DNA from: Pseudoxanthomonas beigongshangi
Lineage (GTDB): Bacteria; Pseudomonadota; Gammaproteobacteria; Xanthomonadales; Xanthomonadaceae
DNA length: 48,288 nt
Assembly (NCBI RefSeq): GCF_016820515.1
Contig: NZ_JADHDV010000027.1
Location: 1 to 48,288, forward strand
Direction: 5' to 3'
Made by a program: the position numbers and the translations under genes. Positions 35,420 through 43,627 of this stretch are shown in pieces. How positions within the stretch are numbered: position 1 is the first letter of the stretch; each line of letters starts with the position of its first letter. Below the pieces are notes generated by a model, which saw only the letters and a list, made by a program, of their open reading frames with translations, made no database searches and was not told where the DNA came from.

Positions 35420-36154
35420 ATGCAAGACACATCCCGCATCGCCCTGGTCACCGGCGCCACCCGCGGCATCGGCCTGCACACCGTGCGGCAACTGGCCGAG
35501 GCCGGCGTGCACACGCTGCTGGCCGGCCGCGATCGCGCCAAGGCGGTCGAGGCCGCGCTCAAGCTGCAGGCCGAAGGCCTGCCGGTGGAAGCGATCACGC
35601 TGGACGTCACCGACGATGCCAGCATCGCCGGGGCCGTCGGCACCGTCGAGGCGCGCCACGGCCGCCTCGACATCCTGGTCAACAACGCCGGCATCCTGGT
35701 CGACGAAATGGGCAAGAAGGTCTCCGAGCAGACCGCCGCGACCTGGCGCAAGACCTTCGACACCAACGTGTTCGGCCTGATCGCGGTGACCCAGGCGTTC
35801 CTGCCGCTGCTGCACAAGTCCTCGTCCGGCCGCATCGTCAACGTGTCCAGCATCCTGGGCTCGGTGGCGCTGAACGCGGATCCGTCCTCGCCCATCTATG
35901 ACTTCAAGGTGCCGGCCTACAACGTCTCCAAGAGCGCGGTGAACGCGTGGACGGTGCAGTTGGCCTACGAACTGCGCGACAGCCGGATCAAGGTCAACAC
36001 CATCCATCCCGGCTACGTGAAGACCGACATGAACGCCGGCGAAGGCGAACTGGAAATCGCCGACGGCGCCCGCACCAGCGTCGCCCTGGCGCTGATCGAC
36101 GACAACGGTCCGCAGGGCGGCTTCTTCTACCAGGGAGAGGTGCTGCCATGGTGA
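35420..36154 (+). CDS. SDR family oxidoreductase within the RND operon
   Basis: A 244-residue classical short-chain dehydrogenase. The cofactor loop TGATRGIG, the NNAG motif, the catalytic Ser in VNVSSILGS, and YNVSKSAVN with the Tyr and Lys are all present, so it should be active. It resembles carbonyl-reductase-type SDRs. It sits between the pump gene and the outer-membrane channel gene, and its last seven bases overlap the channel start. The position suggests it modifies a quinone, carbonyl or other pump substrate; that is inference. Confidence 0.92.
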   Translation: MQDTSRIALVTGATRGIGLHTVRQLAEAGVHTLLAGRDRAKAVEAALKLQAEGLPVEAITLDVTDDASIAGAVGTVEARHGRLDILVNNAGILVDEMGKKVSEQTAATWRKTFDTNVFGLIAVTQAFLPLLHKSSSGRIVNVSSILGSVALNADPSSPIYDFKVPAYNVSKSAVNAWTVQLAYELRDSRIKVNTIHPGYVKTDMNAGEGELEIADGARTSVALALIDDNGPQGGFFYQGEVLPW

Positions 36155-37620
36155 TCCGTTCCCTCGTCGTCGGCATCGCCTCCGCGCTGCTGGCCGCCTG
36201 CGCCACCGTCGGCCCGGACTACCGTGCGCCGGAACTGGCGCCGGCCACGCTGCCCAGCGCCAGCGAGACCGCGTTCAACGACACCCGCCCGGTCGCCAAC
36301 TGGTGGTCGCAGTTCGAGGATCCCACCCTCGACCAATTGATCGCCGACGCGCTCGCCGCCAATCCCGATCTGTGGATCGCCGCCGCCCGGGTCCAGGAGG
36401 CGCGCGCGGTGTTCAGCGAGCGTCGGCTGGATCTCGCCCCGCACGTGCAGTTGGGCGTGGAGCAGACCCGCAGCAAGCAGCCGGTGGCCGATCAGGGCCG
36501 GGTGGAAACCGAAACCGACAGCGTCGGTTTCGACGCCGCCTGGGAACTGGATCTGTTCGGCCGGCTGCGCCGTTCCGCCGAGGCCGCGCATGCGGACCTG
36601 CAGGCCCAGCGCAACGACATGACCGCGATGCAGGTCAGCGTGGCGGCGGAAGTGGCGCGCAACTACTTCGAACTGCGCGGCGCGCAGAAACGCCTGGACG
36701 TGGCCCGCAAGACCCTGGGCAATCTCGGTGAGACCCAGCGCCTGACCGAGTCGCGCTGGGAGCTCGGCGCGGGCACCGAACTGGAAGTGCAGAGCAGCCT
36801 GGCGCGGATGAAGGCCATCGAGGCGACCCTGCCGGTGCTGGAAACCGCCGAGGCGCAATCGCGCCATCGCATCGAAGTGCTGACCGGCCGCCGGCCGGGC
36901 ACGCTCGACGCGGTGCTGGCGCCGCGCGAAACACCGGCGCTGGTGAAGGTGCTGCCGATTGGCGACACCGGCAGCCTGCTGCGCCAGCGTCCGGACGTGC
37001 GCGCGGCCGAGCGTCGGCTCGCCGCTGCCACCGCGCGGGTCGGCGTCGCCACCGCGGATCTGTTTCCGCGGGTGAGCATCCGCGGTTTCGTCGGCTTCCT
37101 CGCCGGTGATTTCAGCGGGCTGATCAACGGCGACAACAAGGCCTGGTCGGTGACGCCGTCGATCAGCTGGGCGGCGTTCGATCTGGGCAGCGTGCGTGCG
37201 CGCCTGCGCGCGGTGCAGGCGCAGAACGATGGTGCCGTGGCCGAGTACGAGAAGGCCGTGCTGGGCGCGCTGGAAGACACCGAGAACGCGTTGCTGGGTT
37301 ACGCCAAGCGGCAGACCCAGTTGCTGCGGGTCAACGAGCAGGCCACCGCGGCCCGCCGTGCCGCCGATCTGGCGGAGGCCCGCTACCGGGCCGGCGCGTC
37401 GGACTTCCTCACCCTGCTCGATGCACAGCGCACCCAACTGGCCGCCGACGACGCGCTCGCGCAGGCCGAGGCCGGCGTCAACGTCGGCGTGGTCGCGGTC
37501 TACAAGTCGCTGGGCGGCTGGGGCGAACCGGACGTGGATCCGGCGCTGGCCAGCGTCAAGCGCGAGATCGGTGATCCCGCGCCGCGTGGCGAAAGCGACA
37601 CGACGCTGGTGCAGCGCTGA
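36148..37620 (+). CDS. RND outer-membrane channel (OprN/OprM-like, TolC family)
   Basis: A 490-residue outer-membrane efflux lipoprotein. The signal peptide ends in LLAAC with Cys 18, followed by GPDYRAPELAP and NWWSQFEDPTLDQLIADAL, typical of OprM/NodT-type channels. The two OEP repeats each carry long coiled-coil helices (ALAANPDLWIAAARVQEAR and SLLRQRPDVRAAERRLAAAT). The ATG at 36148 overlaps the SDR gene end, so translation is coupled. A terminator hairpin follows at 37679. Confidence 0.94.
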   Translation: MVIRSLVVGIASALLAACATVGPDYRAPELAPATLPSASETAFNDTRPVANWWSQFEDPTLDQLIADALAANPDLWIAAARVQEARAVFSERRLDLAPHVQLGVEQTRSKQPVADQGRVETETDSVGFDAAWELDLFGRLRRSAEAAHADLQAQRNDMTAMQVSVAAEVARNYFELRGAQKRLDVARKTLGNLGETQRLTESRWELGAGTELEVQSSLARMKAIEATLPVLETAEAQSRHRIEVLTGRRPGTLDAVLAPRETPALVKVLPIGDTGSLLRQRPDVRAAERRLAAATARVGVATADLFPRVSIRGFVGFLAGDFSGLINGDNKAWSVTPSISWAAFDLGSVRARLRAVQAQNDGAVAEYEKAVLGALEDTENALLGYAKRQTQLLRVNEQATAARRAADLAEARYRAGASDFLTLLDAQRTQLAADDALAQAEAGVNVGVVAVYKSLGGWGEPDVDPALASVKREIGDPAPRGESDTTLVQR

Positions 37621-37678
37621 AGTGAAGTAGAAGTACAGGACAGGCCATCGGCGGAGCCGATGACGCCAGGGAAGGCGT

Positions 37679-37713
37679 GGGGCCGGGTCGGGTGGACCTG
37701 GCCCCGCTTATTT
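37679..37713. terminator. Bidirectional terminator hairpin
   Basis: Stem GGGGCCGGGTC (37679-37689) pairs with GACCTGGCCCC (37695-37705) with one G-U pair and a 5-nt loop, followed by GCTTATTTC. It lies between the convergent channel gene and the XAC0095-like gene. Confidence 0.65.
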
Positions 37714-37952
37714 CAGCCATGCCAGCGGGTGGTACCGAGCGCGCGGGTCATCTCGTCGGCCAGTTGGCGAAAGCAGCGGGCCAGCGCGGAAGGCTTGAGC
37801 CGGATCGCGTCGTCGGCATCGTCGCGGCGATGTGCCGGCATCACCAGCGCCGCCATCATTTCCAGTTGATCACGCACTTGCTGCAATTGCAGTTGCGCTT
37901 CTTCCGGAAGGTGGTAACCGGGATCTTCGTCCGGCGTTCCGCGTGCCTGCAT
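37713..37952 (-). CDS. XAC0095-like small protein
   Basis: A 79-residue cytosolic protein. It resembles the XAC0095 family of xanthomonads, with the opening GYHLPEEAQLQLQQVRDQLEMMA and a C-terminal helix (LARCFRQLADEMTRAL). The family is short, lineage-restricted and of unknown function. It has a likely -10 box on the minus strand (TATAGT at 38019-38014) and is divergent from an XRE regulator, which suggests a regulatory link. The ATG at 37952 matches the family start. Confidence 0.75.
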   Translation of the reverse strand: MQARGTPDEDPGYHLPEEAQLQLQQVRDQLEMMAALVMPAHRRDDADDAIRLKPSALARCFRQLADEMTRALGTTRWHG

Positions 37953-37993
37953 CGTCGTCCTCCTGTCAGCGATCCTTGCATCGTGCGCGCGGA

Positions 37994-38021
37994 TGAAAAA
38001 CGTGAAAAACCACACTATAAA
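37994..38021. promoter_or_regulatory. Promoter region with TGAAAAAC direct repeats between XAC0095-like and XRE genes
   Basis: TGAAAAAC occurs at 37994-38001 and 38003-38010, one base apart. Next to it, ACTATAAA (38014-38021) offers TATAGT on the minus strand and TATAAA on the plus strand as -10 boxes. The direct repeat is a plausible XRE operator. Confidence 0.35.
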
Positions 38022-38109
38022 AACGCACATCACGATGGTTAGAGAGCCTTGCATATGCACCCGTGATAGGCAAGCCTGTTTGCCTGCCGACGGGCGCGAC
38101 CGTTAGCGT

Positions 38110-38463
38110 ATGCGCATGGTCAAGTCAGGCCCCACTCTCGCTCAGCGACTCACACAAGCGCGTGCCGCGATCGGCATGTCACAGGAACAGATCGCACAGG
38201 CGGTCGGCATCACCCAGCCGAGTTATTCCGCGCTGGAACGCGGTGTCAGCAAGAGCACTTCGAAGATCGGTTCGCTCGCCCACGTACTCGGCGTGGATGC
38301 GTACTGGCTGGAAACCGGCGAAGGCCAGCAGCCGCGCCGTGGCCACGTCGCCGAATCGCGCGCGGATTACCGGCTCGCCAGCGAACAGCGCCGCCTGTTG
38401 AAGCTGTTGGACCGGCTGAGTCCACGCAAGCGCCAGGCGCTGCTGGATCTGTTGCAGGAGTGA
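38110..38463 (+). CDS. XRE family transcriptional regulator
   Basis: A 117-residue protein with a lambda-repressor-type helix-turn-helix at residues about 10-65 (LTQARAAIGMSQEQIAQAVGITQPSYSALERG) and a short C-terminal dimerisation tail (LLDRLSPRKRQALLDLLQE). The adjacent LGVDAYWLETGEG segment is typical of phage-repressor-like regulators. The start is 38110 or the in-frame ATG at 38116. It lies divergently from the XAC0095-like gene and may control it or itself. No phage genes are nearby. Confidence 0.9.
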   Translation: MRMVKSGPTLAQRLTQARAAIGMSQEQIAQAVGITQPSYSALERGVSKSTSKIGSLAHVLGVDAYWLETGEGQQPRRGHVAESRADYRLASEQRRLLKLLDRLSPRKRQALLDLLQE

Positions 38464-38530
38464 TCGCGCATCCGTGCATCGGCGTGCGCCCGCCGATGGG
38501 GATGGATGCAATTGCCGGCGGAAAGAGAAA

Positions 38531-38559
38531 CGGGCGCATCCTGCGTTGGGATGCGCCCG
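38531..38559 (-). terminator. Terminator hairpin between XRE and BON-domain genes
   Basis: An 11-bp perfect stem (CGGGCGCATCC, 38531-38541, with GGATGCGCCCG, 38549-38559). On the minus strand it is followed by TTTCTCTTT, so it probably ends the BON-domain transcript. It may also serve the XRE gene. Confidence 0.6.
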
Positions 38560-38598
38560 CTTCGTGCCACACACGTTGATGTCGTTTGTCGTTTCCGG

Positions 38599-38973
38599 TT
38601 ACTTCGCGCCGACGCTCAGGCCGCTGCTGTCGACCTTGCCGACGCCCTTGACGCCACGCGCCACCGATACCGCCTTGTCGACCTGGGCCTGGTTGTCGAC
38701 CCGGCCCGAGAGCTTGACCACGCCATTGGTGGTCTCGACCTTGATGTCGAGGCCGGAGACGTCCTCGGCGGCCAGCAGTTCGGTCTTCACCTTGGTGGTG
38801 ATCCAGGTGTCGTTGACCGGCTGGCTCGAATCGCCCTGCGAGGCGGATTGCGCGCGCTGCTCTTCCGGTTCGGTCTGCTGCTGCGCGAGCGCGCCGGCGC
38901 AGATCAGCGACAGGCCGGTGGCGCAGGCCACGGCCAGCAACGGACGGAAAACACGGGGAGTTGACCTGTTCAT
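38599..38973 (-). CDS. BON domain-containing periplasmic protein
   Basis: A 124-residue exported protein with a signal peptide (residues 1-30, LSLICAGALAQ) and one BON domain (residues about 57-120: DTWITTKVKTELLAAEDVSGLDIKVETTNGVVKLSGRV). BON domains occur in OsmY-like stress proteins and bind membranes or other surfaces. The acidic QTEPEEQRAQSASQGDSS linker separates signal and domain. It looks like a stress-induced, monocistronic gene; no promoter was resolved. Confidence 0.9.
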   Translation of the reverse strand: MNRSTPRVFRPLLAVACATGLSLICAGALAQQQTEPEEQRAQSASQGDSSQPVNDTWITTKVKTELLAAEDVSGLDIKVETTNGVVKLSGRVDNQAQVDKAVSVARGVKGVGKVDSSGLSVGAK

Positions 38974-39130
38974 GGTTCCTCCTGTTTTGCGGAAACCGTG
39001 ACCAGTCTTCCCACGCCGGCGTACAGCAGGCGTGAAGAGCGGCGGTTTGCGCCGCTTCCGGCAGGTGCGCCATTCAGTTGCGCCATGCAGACGTTAAGAT
39101 CGCGGCACGATGAGTCCGGAGAACCCGCGC

Positions 39131-40174
39131 ATGACCACCTCCCTCAATGTCGCCCTGCTCGGTTATGGCTTCGTTGGCAAGGTGTTCCACGCGCCGCTGC
39201 TGGGCCGCACGCCCGGCTGGATCCTGCACACCGTGGTGTCGCGCGATGCCGGCAAGGTGCATGCGGACCTGCCGCATGCGCGGGTGGTGGCCGATCCGGC
39301 GGAGGCATTCGCGGATCCGGCGATCGACGTCGTGGTGATCGCCACGCCCAACGACACCCACGCGCCGCTGGCCATCGCCGCGCTCGCGCAAGGCAAACAC
39401 GTGGTGGTGGACAAGCCGTTCACCCTGTCGCTGGCGGAAGCCGAACGGGTGATCGCACAGGCGCGCGCCAGCGATCGGCTTGTCAGCGTGTTCCAGAACC
39501 GGCGCTGGGATGCGGATTTCCTGACCGTGCGCCAGTTGCTGGCCGATGGCGTGCTCGGCGAGGTGGCGGAGTTCCACTCCCATTTCGATCGCCATCGCCC
39601 GCAGGTCGCGCAGCGCTGGCGCGAAAGCGACGTGCCCGGTGCGGGCCTGTGGTACGACCTGGGCCCGCACCTGGCCGATCAGGCGCTGCAGTTGTTCGGC
39701 ACGCCGCTGGCGGTGCAGGCGGATCTGGCGAAGCAGCGCCATGGCGCGCGCGCGCCGGACTACTTCCACGTCCAGTTGCGCTACCCGCGCGTGCGGGTGC
39801 ACCTGCACGCGGGTTCGCTGGTGCCCGGCAACGGCCTGCGCTACGCCGTGCACGGGGATCGCGGCAGCTATCTCAAGCACGGGCTGGACGCGCAGGAAGA
39901 TCGGTTGCGCGCCGGCGGCCTGCCCGGCGACACCGGCTGGGGCGCGGATCCACGCCCGGGCGAATTGGTCCTGGCCGGCGAGGACGGCGTACCGACCACG
40001 CATACGGTCGACAGCCTGCCCGGCGACTACCGGCACTACTACGCGGCGATGCGCGCGGCGATCGTCGACGGCGCGCCGCTGCCGGTCACCCCGGAGGAAG
40101 CGCTGGCGGTGATGCGGCTGATCGAACTGGGCATCCGCAGCGCCGACGAACGCCGCGAAATCTCCTACGCGTAG
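39131..40174 (+). CDS. Gfo/Idh/MocA family oxidoreductase
   Basis: A 347-residue NAD(P)-dependent oxidoreductase. The N-terminal Rossmann motif is LNVALLGYGFVGKVFHAPLL. EKP-type catalytic geometry is represented by GKHVVVDKPFTLSLAEAE with the Lys of the family, and the later VPGAGLWYDLGPHLADQAL contains the active-site His. YdgJ-like enzymes look very similar; the sugar or inositol substrate is unknown. ATG at 39131 has a GGAG box 10 nt upstream; an ATG at 39110 adds 7 residues and follows TAAGAT closely. Its stop TAG lies within a GTAG-type REP unit. Confidence 0.9.
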   Translation: MTTSLNVALLGYGFVGKVFHAPLLGRTPGWILHTVVSRDAGKVHADLPHARVVADPAEAFADPAIDVVVIATPNDTHAPLAIAALAQGKHVVVDKPFTLSLAEAERVIAQARASDRLVSVFQNRRWDADFLTVRQLLADGVLGEVAEFHSHFDRHRPQVAQRWRESDVPGAGLWYDLGPHLADQALQLFGTPLAVQADLAKQRHGARAPDYFHVQLRYPRVRVHLHAGSLVPGNGLRYAVHGDRGSYLKHGLDAQEDRLRAGGLPGDTGWGADPRPGELVLAGEDGVPTTHTVDSLPGDYRHYYAAMRAAIVDGAPLPVTPEEALAVMRLIELGIRSADERREISYA

Positions 40175-40342
40175 AGCGGAGCTTGCTCCGCTGATGCCGC
40201 GCGAGGTTTCTTTTTTCGCCGGACGCCTCGGAGCCGAGCGAGCTCGGCTCGACGTGTAGAGCGGAGCTTGCTCCGCTGGCGCCGCGCGCGGGAGGTTTCT
40301 CTATTCTCTGGACGCCCCGGAGCCGAGCGAGCTCGGCTCTAC
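40171..40342. repeat. Array of four GTAG-type REP palindromes (two tandem inverted pairs)
   Basis: Units at 40171-40193 and 40256-40278 have the GTAGAGCGGAGCTTGCTCCG sequence. Each is followed by an inverted relative containing AGCCGAGCGAGCTCGGCT, at 40231-40254 and 40320-40342. The two pairs are a near-tandem duplication of about 85 bp with similar spacers (GGTTTC...GGACGCC). The first GTAG supplies the TAG stop of the upstream oxidoreductase, and the last unit ends one base before the soxR stop. Confidence 0.9.
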
Positions 40343-40343
40343 G

Positions 40344-40823
40344 TCATGGGTCGAGCAGGCGGGGGCCGGGACCTTCGTCCGCCAGTTCATCCAGCGGGTT
40401 GCGCAGCGGGCAGACCTTCAGCGACAGGCAGCCGCAGCCGATGCAGCTGTCCATGTGGTCGCGCAGGCGGGTGAGCCGCTCGATGCGGTCGTCCAGATCC
40501 GCCTGCCAGCGCGCGGAAAGCTTGCGCCAGTCGGCGGCGGTGGGCGTGCGCCCTTCCGGCAGCGAAGACAGGGCCTCGCGGATCTCGGCGAGCGGAATGC
40601 CGGTGCGCTGCGCCACCTTGATGATCGCGACCCGCCGCAGCACCTCGCGCGGGTAGCGGCGCTGGTTGCCGGCATTGCGCCAGCTGTGTATCAGGCCCTT
40701 GCTTTCATAGAAATGCAGGGTGGAGACCGCCACCCCCGCTCTCGCCGCCACTTCGCCCACGGTCAGTTCCATGCAGACGTTCGCCTTTTTCTTCGCCGTT
40801 TCCGGTTTGGCTTGCGCGGACAT
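40344..40823 (-). CDS. soxR: Redox-sensitive transcriptional activator SoxR
   Basis: A 159-residue MerR-family regulator. The N-terminal winged helix ([25 protein letters not shown]) and dimerisation helix are followed by the [2Fe-2S] ligand set C127, C130, C132 and C138 in the pattern [17 protein letters not shown]. This is the SoxR signature and is complete, so the protein should sense redox-cycling drugs or superoxide through cluster oxidation. No soxS is visible; in non-enteric bacteria SoxR acts directly on target genes. ATG at 40823 is used; an in-frame ATG at 40772 also fits (MELTVGEVA). Confidence 0.96.
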   Translation of the reverse strand: MSAQAKPETAKKKANVCMELTVGEVAARAGVAVSTLHFYESKGLIHSWRNAGNQRRYPREVLRRVAIIKVAQRTGIPLAEIREALSSLPEGRTPTAADWRKLSARWQADLDDRIERLTRLRDHMDSCIGCGCLSLKVCPLRNPLDELADEGPGPRLLDP

Positions 40824-40835
40824 GGCCACACTCGC

Positions 40836-40866
40836 TTGACCTCAATATTGATTGAGGTTTTACCCT
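40836..40866 (+). promoter_or_regulatory. SoxR-type operator between soxR and the FMN reductase gene
   Basis: TTGACC (40836-40841), a 19-bp spacer and TACCCT (40861-40866). The dyad ACCTCAATATTGATTGAGGT (40839-40858) lies within the spacer. It matches the SoxR consensus better than the RND-operon copy. Its position suits direct activation of the FMN reductase gene and autoregulation of soxR. Confidence 0.85.
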
Positions 40867-40899
40867 GTGCAGCCTCTCCCTGCAAGTCCTTGATGCGTC

Positions 40900-41472
40900 A
40901 TGACTCCTCCCCTCGACCTGGCCCTGATCTATGGCAGCAACCGTGAAGGCCGCTTCTGCGACGTGGTCGCCAACTGGATCCGCGGCCAGATAGACCAGCG
41001 CCGCGACTACGCGGTGGACGTGGTCGACCCCGCCCTGATGGACCTGCCGCATCGGCACGGCATGACGCCCTCCGCCGATCTGGTCAACCTGCAGCAGCGG
41101 ATCTGGCGCGCCGATGCCTTCCTGCTGGTGGTGCCGGAGTACAATTACGGCTATCCCGCGGCGCTGAAGTTCCTGATCGATTCGGTCCAGGAGCATTGGC
41201 AGGCCAAGCCGGTGGCGTTCGTCGCGTATGGCGGCGTCAGCGGCGGTTCGCGCGCGGTGGAGCAACTGCGCCAGGTGTTCTCCGGACTGCACGCCTGCGC
41301 GGTGCGCAATTCGGTACTGTTCCCGATGGCGTGGGACCGTTTCGGCGCCGATGGGCAGCCGCGCGACGCGGCGGCCAGCGCGCAGGCCGCCTCCACCATG
41401 CTCGACCAGTTGGCCTGGATGGGCCATGCCCTGCGCCAGGCGCGCGCGGCCTGGCCCTATCCCGCGCGATGA
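40900..41472 (+). CDS. NADPH-dependent FMN reductase family protein
   Basis: A 190-residue flavodoxin-like protein. The FMN phosphate loop is LALIYGSNREGRF, and the substrate-side motif is VPEYNYGYPAALKFLID, both typical of the NADPH-dependent FMN reductase/quinone reductase family. Residues FVAYGGVSGGSRAVEQLR near 105-122 form the third flavin-contacting loop. It is divergent from soxR with a SoxR-type operator between them, so induction by redox-cycling compounds is likely. A flavin or quinone reductase role fits, but the electron acceptor is unknown. Confidence 0.93.
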   Translation: MTPPLDLALIYGSNREGRFCDVVANWIRGQIDQRRDYAVDVVDPALMDLPHRHGMTPSADLVNLQQRIWRADAFLLVVPEYNYGYPAALKFLIDSVQEHWQAKPVAFVAYGGVSGGSRAVEQLRQVFSGLHACAVRNSVLFPMAWDRFGADGQPRDAAASAQAASTMLDQLAWMGHALRQARAAWPYPAR

Positions 41473-41546
41473 CGGCCCACCGCCGCCGGAGATGGCGGGG
41501 CGGGCATTCCCCCTGACGTGCCGCGTGCACATGGAAGACCCGACCG

Positions 41547-43391
41547 ATGTTCCGATTCTTCGAAAAGCGGATTGATCCCTATCCCGCCGGCGAACCCGCC
41601 ACGCCGCCGCGCAAGCTGTTCGCGTTCCTGCTGCATTACTCGCGACCGCTGCTGCCGTGGCTGCTGCTGATGTCGGTCCTGACCGGTGCCATCTCCGCGC
41701 TGGAAATCCTGTTCTTCGATTTCATGGGCGATCTGGTCGACTGGCTCGGCAGCGCCGATCGCGCCAGCTTCCTGTCCACCCACGGTTCGACCCTGCTGTG
41801 GATGGGCACGCTGGTGGTGGTGGTGTACCCGCTGCTGGTGCTGGTGCAGTCGCTGGTGATCCACCAGACCATCTTCGGCAACTACCCGATGATCGCGCGC
41901 TGGCTGTCGCACCGCTACCTGCTGCGGCAGAGCGTGTCGTTCTTCCAGGACGAGTTCGCCGGCCGCATCTCGCAGAAGGTCATGCAGACCGCGCTGGCGA
42001 TCCGCGAGACGGTGATGAAGCTGATGGACGTGTTCGTCTACGTCGCCGTCTATTTCGTCGGCACGGTGATCCTGGTCGGGCGCGCGGACCTGCGCCTGAT
42101 CCTGCCGCTGGCGCTGTGGCTGGTCGGCTACCTGGTCATCCTGTTCTGGTTCGTCCCGCGCCTGCAGCGGGTGTCGATGGCCCAGTCCGACGCGCGCGCG
42201 CAGATGACCGGCCGGATCGTCGACAGCTACACCAACATCCAGACCATCAAGCTGTTCGCCCACACCATGCGCGAGCAGGACTACGCACGCGACGCGATGG
42301 ACGAGTTCATGGTCACCGTGCACCGGCAGATGCGGCTGGTCACCCAGCTGACCGTCAGCCTGCACAGCATCAACGCGCTGCTGCTGGCCGGCGTGGGCGG
42401 ACTGGCGGTGATGGCGTGGCTGCAGGGTTCGATCTCGCTGGGCGCGATTGCGGTCGCGATCGCCCTGGTGATGCGCATCCGCTCGATGTCGGACTGGATC
42501 CTGTGGGAAGTCGCCAGCCTGTTCGAGAACATCGGCACGGTCGAGGATGGCATGAACACCATCGCCCAGCCGCTGGCGATCACCGATGGCGACGGCGCGC
42601 GCGACCTGGAGGTCAGCCGCGGCGAGATCCGCTTCGAGCACCTGCAGTTCCACTATGGCCGCACCTCCAAGGTCATCGAGGATCTGTCGCTGGTCATCCG
42701 TCCGGGCGAAAAGGTCGGCATCGTCGGCCGCTCCGGTGCCGGCAAATCGACCCTGGTCAACCTGCTGCTGCGCTTCTACGACCTGGAGGGCGGGCGCATC
42801 CTGATCGACGGGCAGGACATCGCCCGGGTCCGCCAGGAGTCCCTGCGCCGCAACATCGGCATGGTCACCCAGGACACCTCGCTGCTGCACCGTTCCATCC
42901 GCGACAACATCCGCTACGGACGGCCGGACGCGGACGAGGCGCAGATCGTCGAAGCCTCCCGGCGCGCGCACGCGGATGAGTTCATCCGCACCTTGACCGA
43001 CGCCAAGGGCCGCAGCGGCTACGACACCCATGTCGGCGAGCGCGGCGTGAAGCTGTCCGGCGGCCAGCGCCAGCGCGTGGCGATCGCGCGCGTGCTGCTG
43101 AAGGACGCCCCGATCCTGGTGCTGGACGAAGCAACCTCGGCGCTGGACTCGGAAGTCGAGGCCGCGATCCAGGAACAGCTCTACGCGCTGATGGAAGGCA
43201 AGACCGTCATCGCCATCGCCCACCGCCTGTCCACCATCGCCGTGCTCGATCGCCTGGTGGTGATGGACCAGGGCCGCATCATCGAAACCGGTAGCCACGA
43301 CGAACTGCTGCAGCGCGACGGCCTGTATGCGGCGCTGTGGCGTCGGCAGTCCGGTGGTTTTATCGGATTGGATGTGGCGGAGGTGGGGTGA
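41547..43391 (+). CDS. ABC exporter, fused membrane and ATPase domains (MsbA/MDR type)
   Basis: A 614-residue half-transporter that would act as a homodimer in the inner membrane. Residues about 20-340 contain six transmembrane helices. The nucleotide-binding domain has Walker A GRSGAGKST (near residue 394), signature LSGGQRQRVAIARVLL (near 503), Walker B ILVLDEATSALD and the His-loop AHRLSTIA. The family includes lipid and drug exporters; substrate is not predictable. It is 74 bp downstream of the FMN reductase gene on the same strand, so SoxR control might extend to it. Confidence 0.94.
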   Translation: MFRFFEKRIDPYPAGEPATPPRKLFAFLLHYSRPLLPWLLLMSVLTGAISALEILFFDFMGDLVDWLGSADRASFLSTHGSTLLWMGTLVVVVYPLLVLVQSLVIHQTIFGNYPMIARWLSHRYLLRQSVSFFQDEFAGRISQKVMQTALAIRETVMKLMDVFVYVAVYFVGTVILVGRADLRLILPLALWLVGYLVILFWFVPRLQRVSMAQSDARAQMTGRIVDSYTNIQTIKLFAHTMREQDYARDAMDEFMVTVHRQMRLVTQLTVSLHSINALLLAGVGGLAVMAWLQGSISLGAIAVAIALVMRIRSMSDWILWEVASLFENIGTVEDGMNTIAQPLAITDGDGARDLEVSRGEIRFEHLQFHYGRTSKVIEDLSLVIRPGEKVGIVGRSGAGKSTLVNLLLRFYDLEGGRILIDGQDIARVRQESLRRNIGMVTQDTSLLHRSIRDNIRYGRPDADEAQIVEASRRAHADEFIRTLTDAKGRSGYDTHVGERGVKLSGGQRQRVAIARVLLKDAPILVLDEATSALDSEVEAAIQEQLYALMEGKTVIAIAHRLSTIAVLDRLVVMDQGRIIETGSHDELLQRDGLYAALWRRQSGGFIGLDVAEVG

Positions 43392-43434
43392 CGGCGGGGA
43401 TTCGGGATTCGGGATTCGGGAATGCTGCTCTTGC

Positions 43435-43543
43435 CTCCCCCTTTGTAAAAAGGGGGATTGAGGGGGATTTGCTTTTGGCGCCAAGAGCAAATCCCCCGTC
43501 ACCTGCTTACGCAGGTGCCCGCCCCCTTTTTCAAAGGGGGCAA
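43435..43543. repeat. Structured intergenic repeat, copy 2
   Basis: The same arrangement as 8694-8810: CCCCCTTTGTAAAAAGGGGG, GGGGGATTT with AAATCCCCC, ACCTGCTTACGCAGGT and GCCCCCTTTTTCAAAGGGGGC. It is preceded by four GGGATTC-like heptamers at 43397-43421. Conservation of all paired segments with changes in loops suggests structure matters. Confidence 0.82.
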
Positions 43544-43627
43544 TTGCGAGCTCCGGTTTTTTGCCTCCCGCTTGACCCGCCATTCGGCGGTTGAGAAGCG
43601 CTTGAGGTCAGGGGGATTTGCTCTTCC

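Noticed and set aside
32203..35895. A 1230-codon open frame on the minus strand opposite the RND pump gene
   Set aside because: High-GC coding DNA often leaves long stop-free antisense frames. Its protein is His/Arg/Gln-rich without any recognisable domain, while the plus strand encodes a textbook RND pump.
43397..43421. GGGATTC heptamer run as a possible CRISPR or minisatellite
   Set aside because: It consists of a few heptamers without spacers and recurs before the other copy of the structured repeat, so it is treated as part of that element.
43602..43612. TTGAGGTC near 43602 as a third SoxR half-site
   Set aside because: Only one half of the dyad is present and there is no 19-bp spaced promoter.
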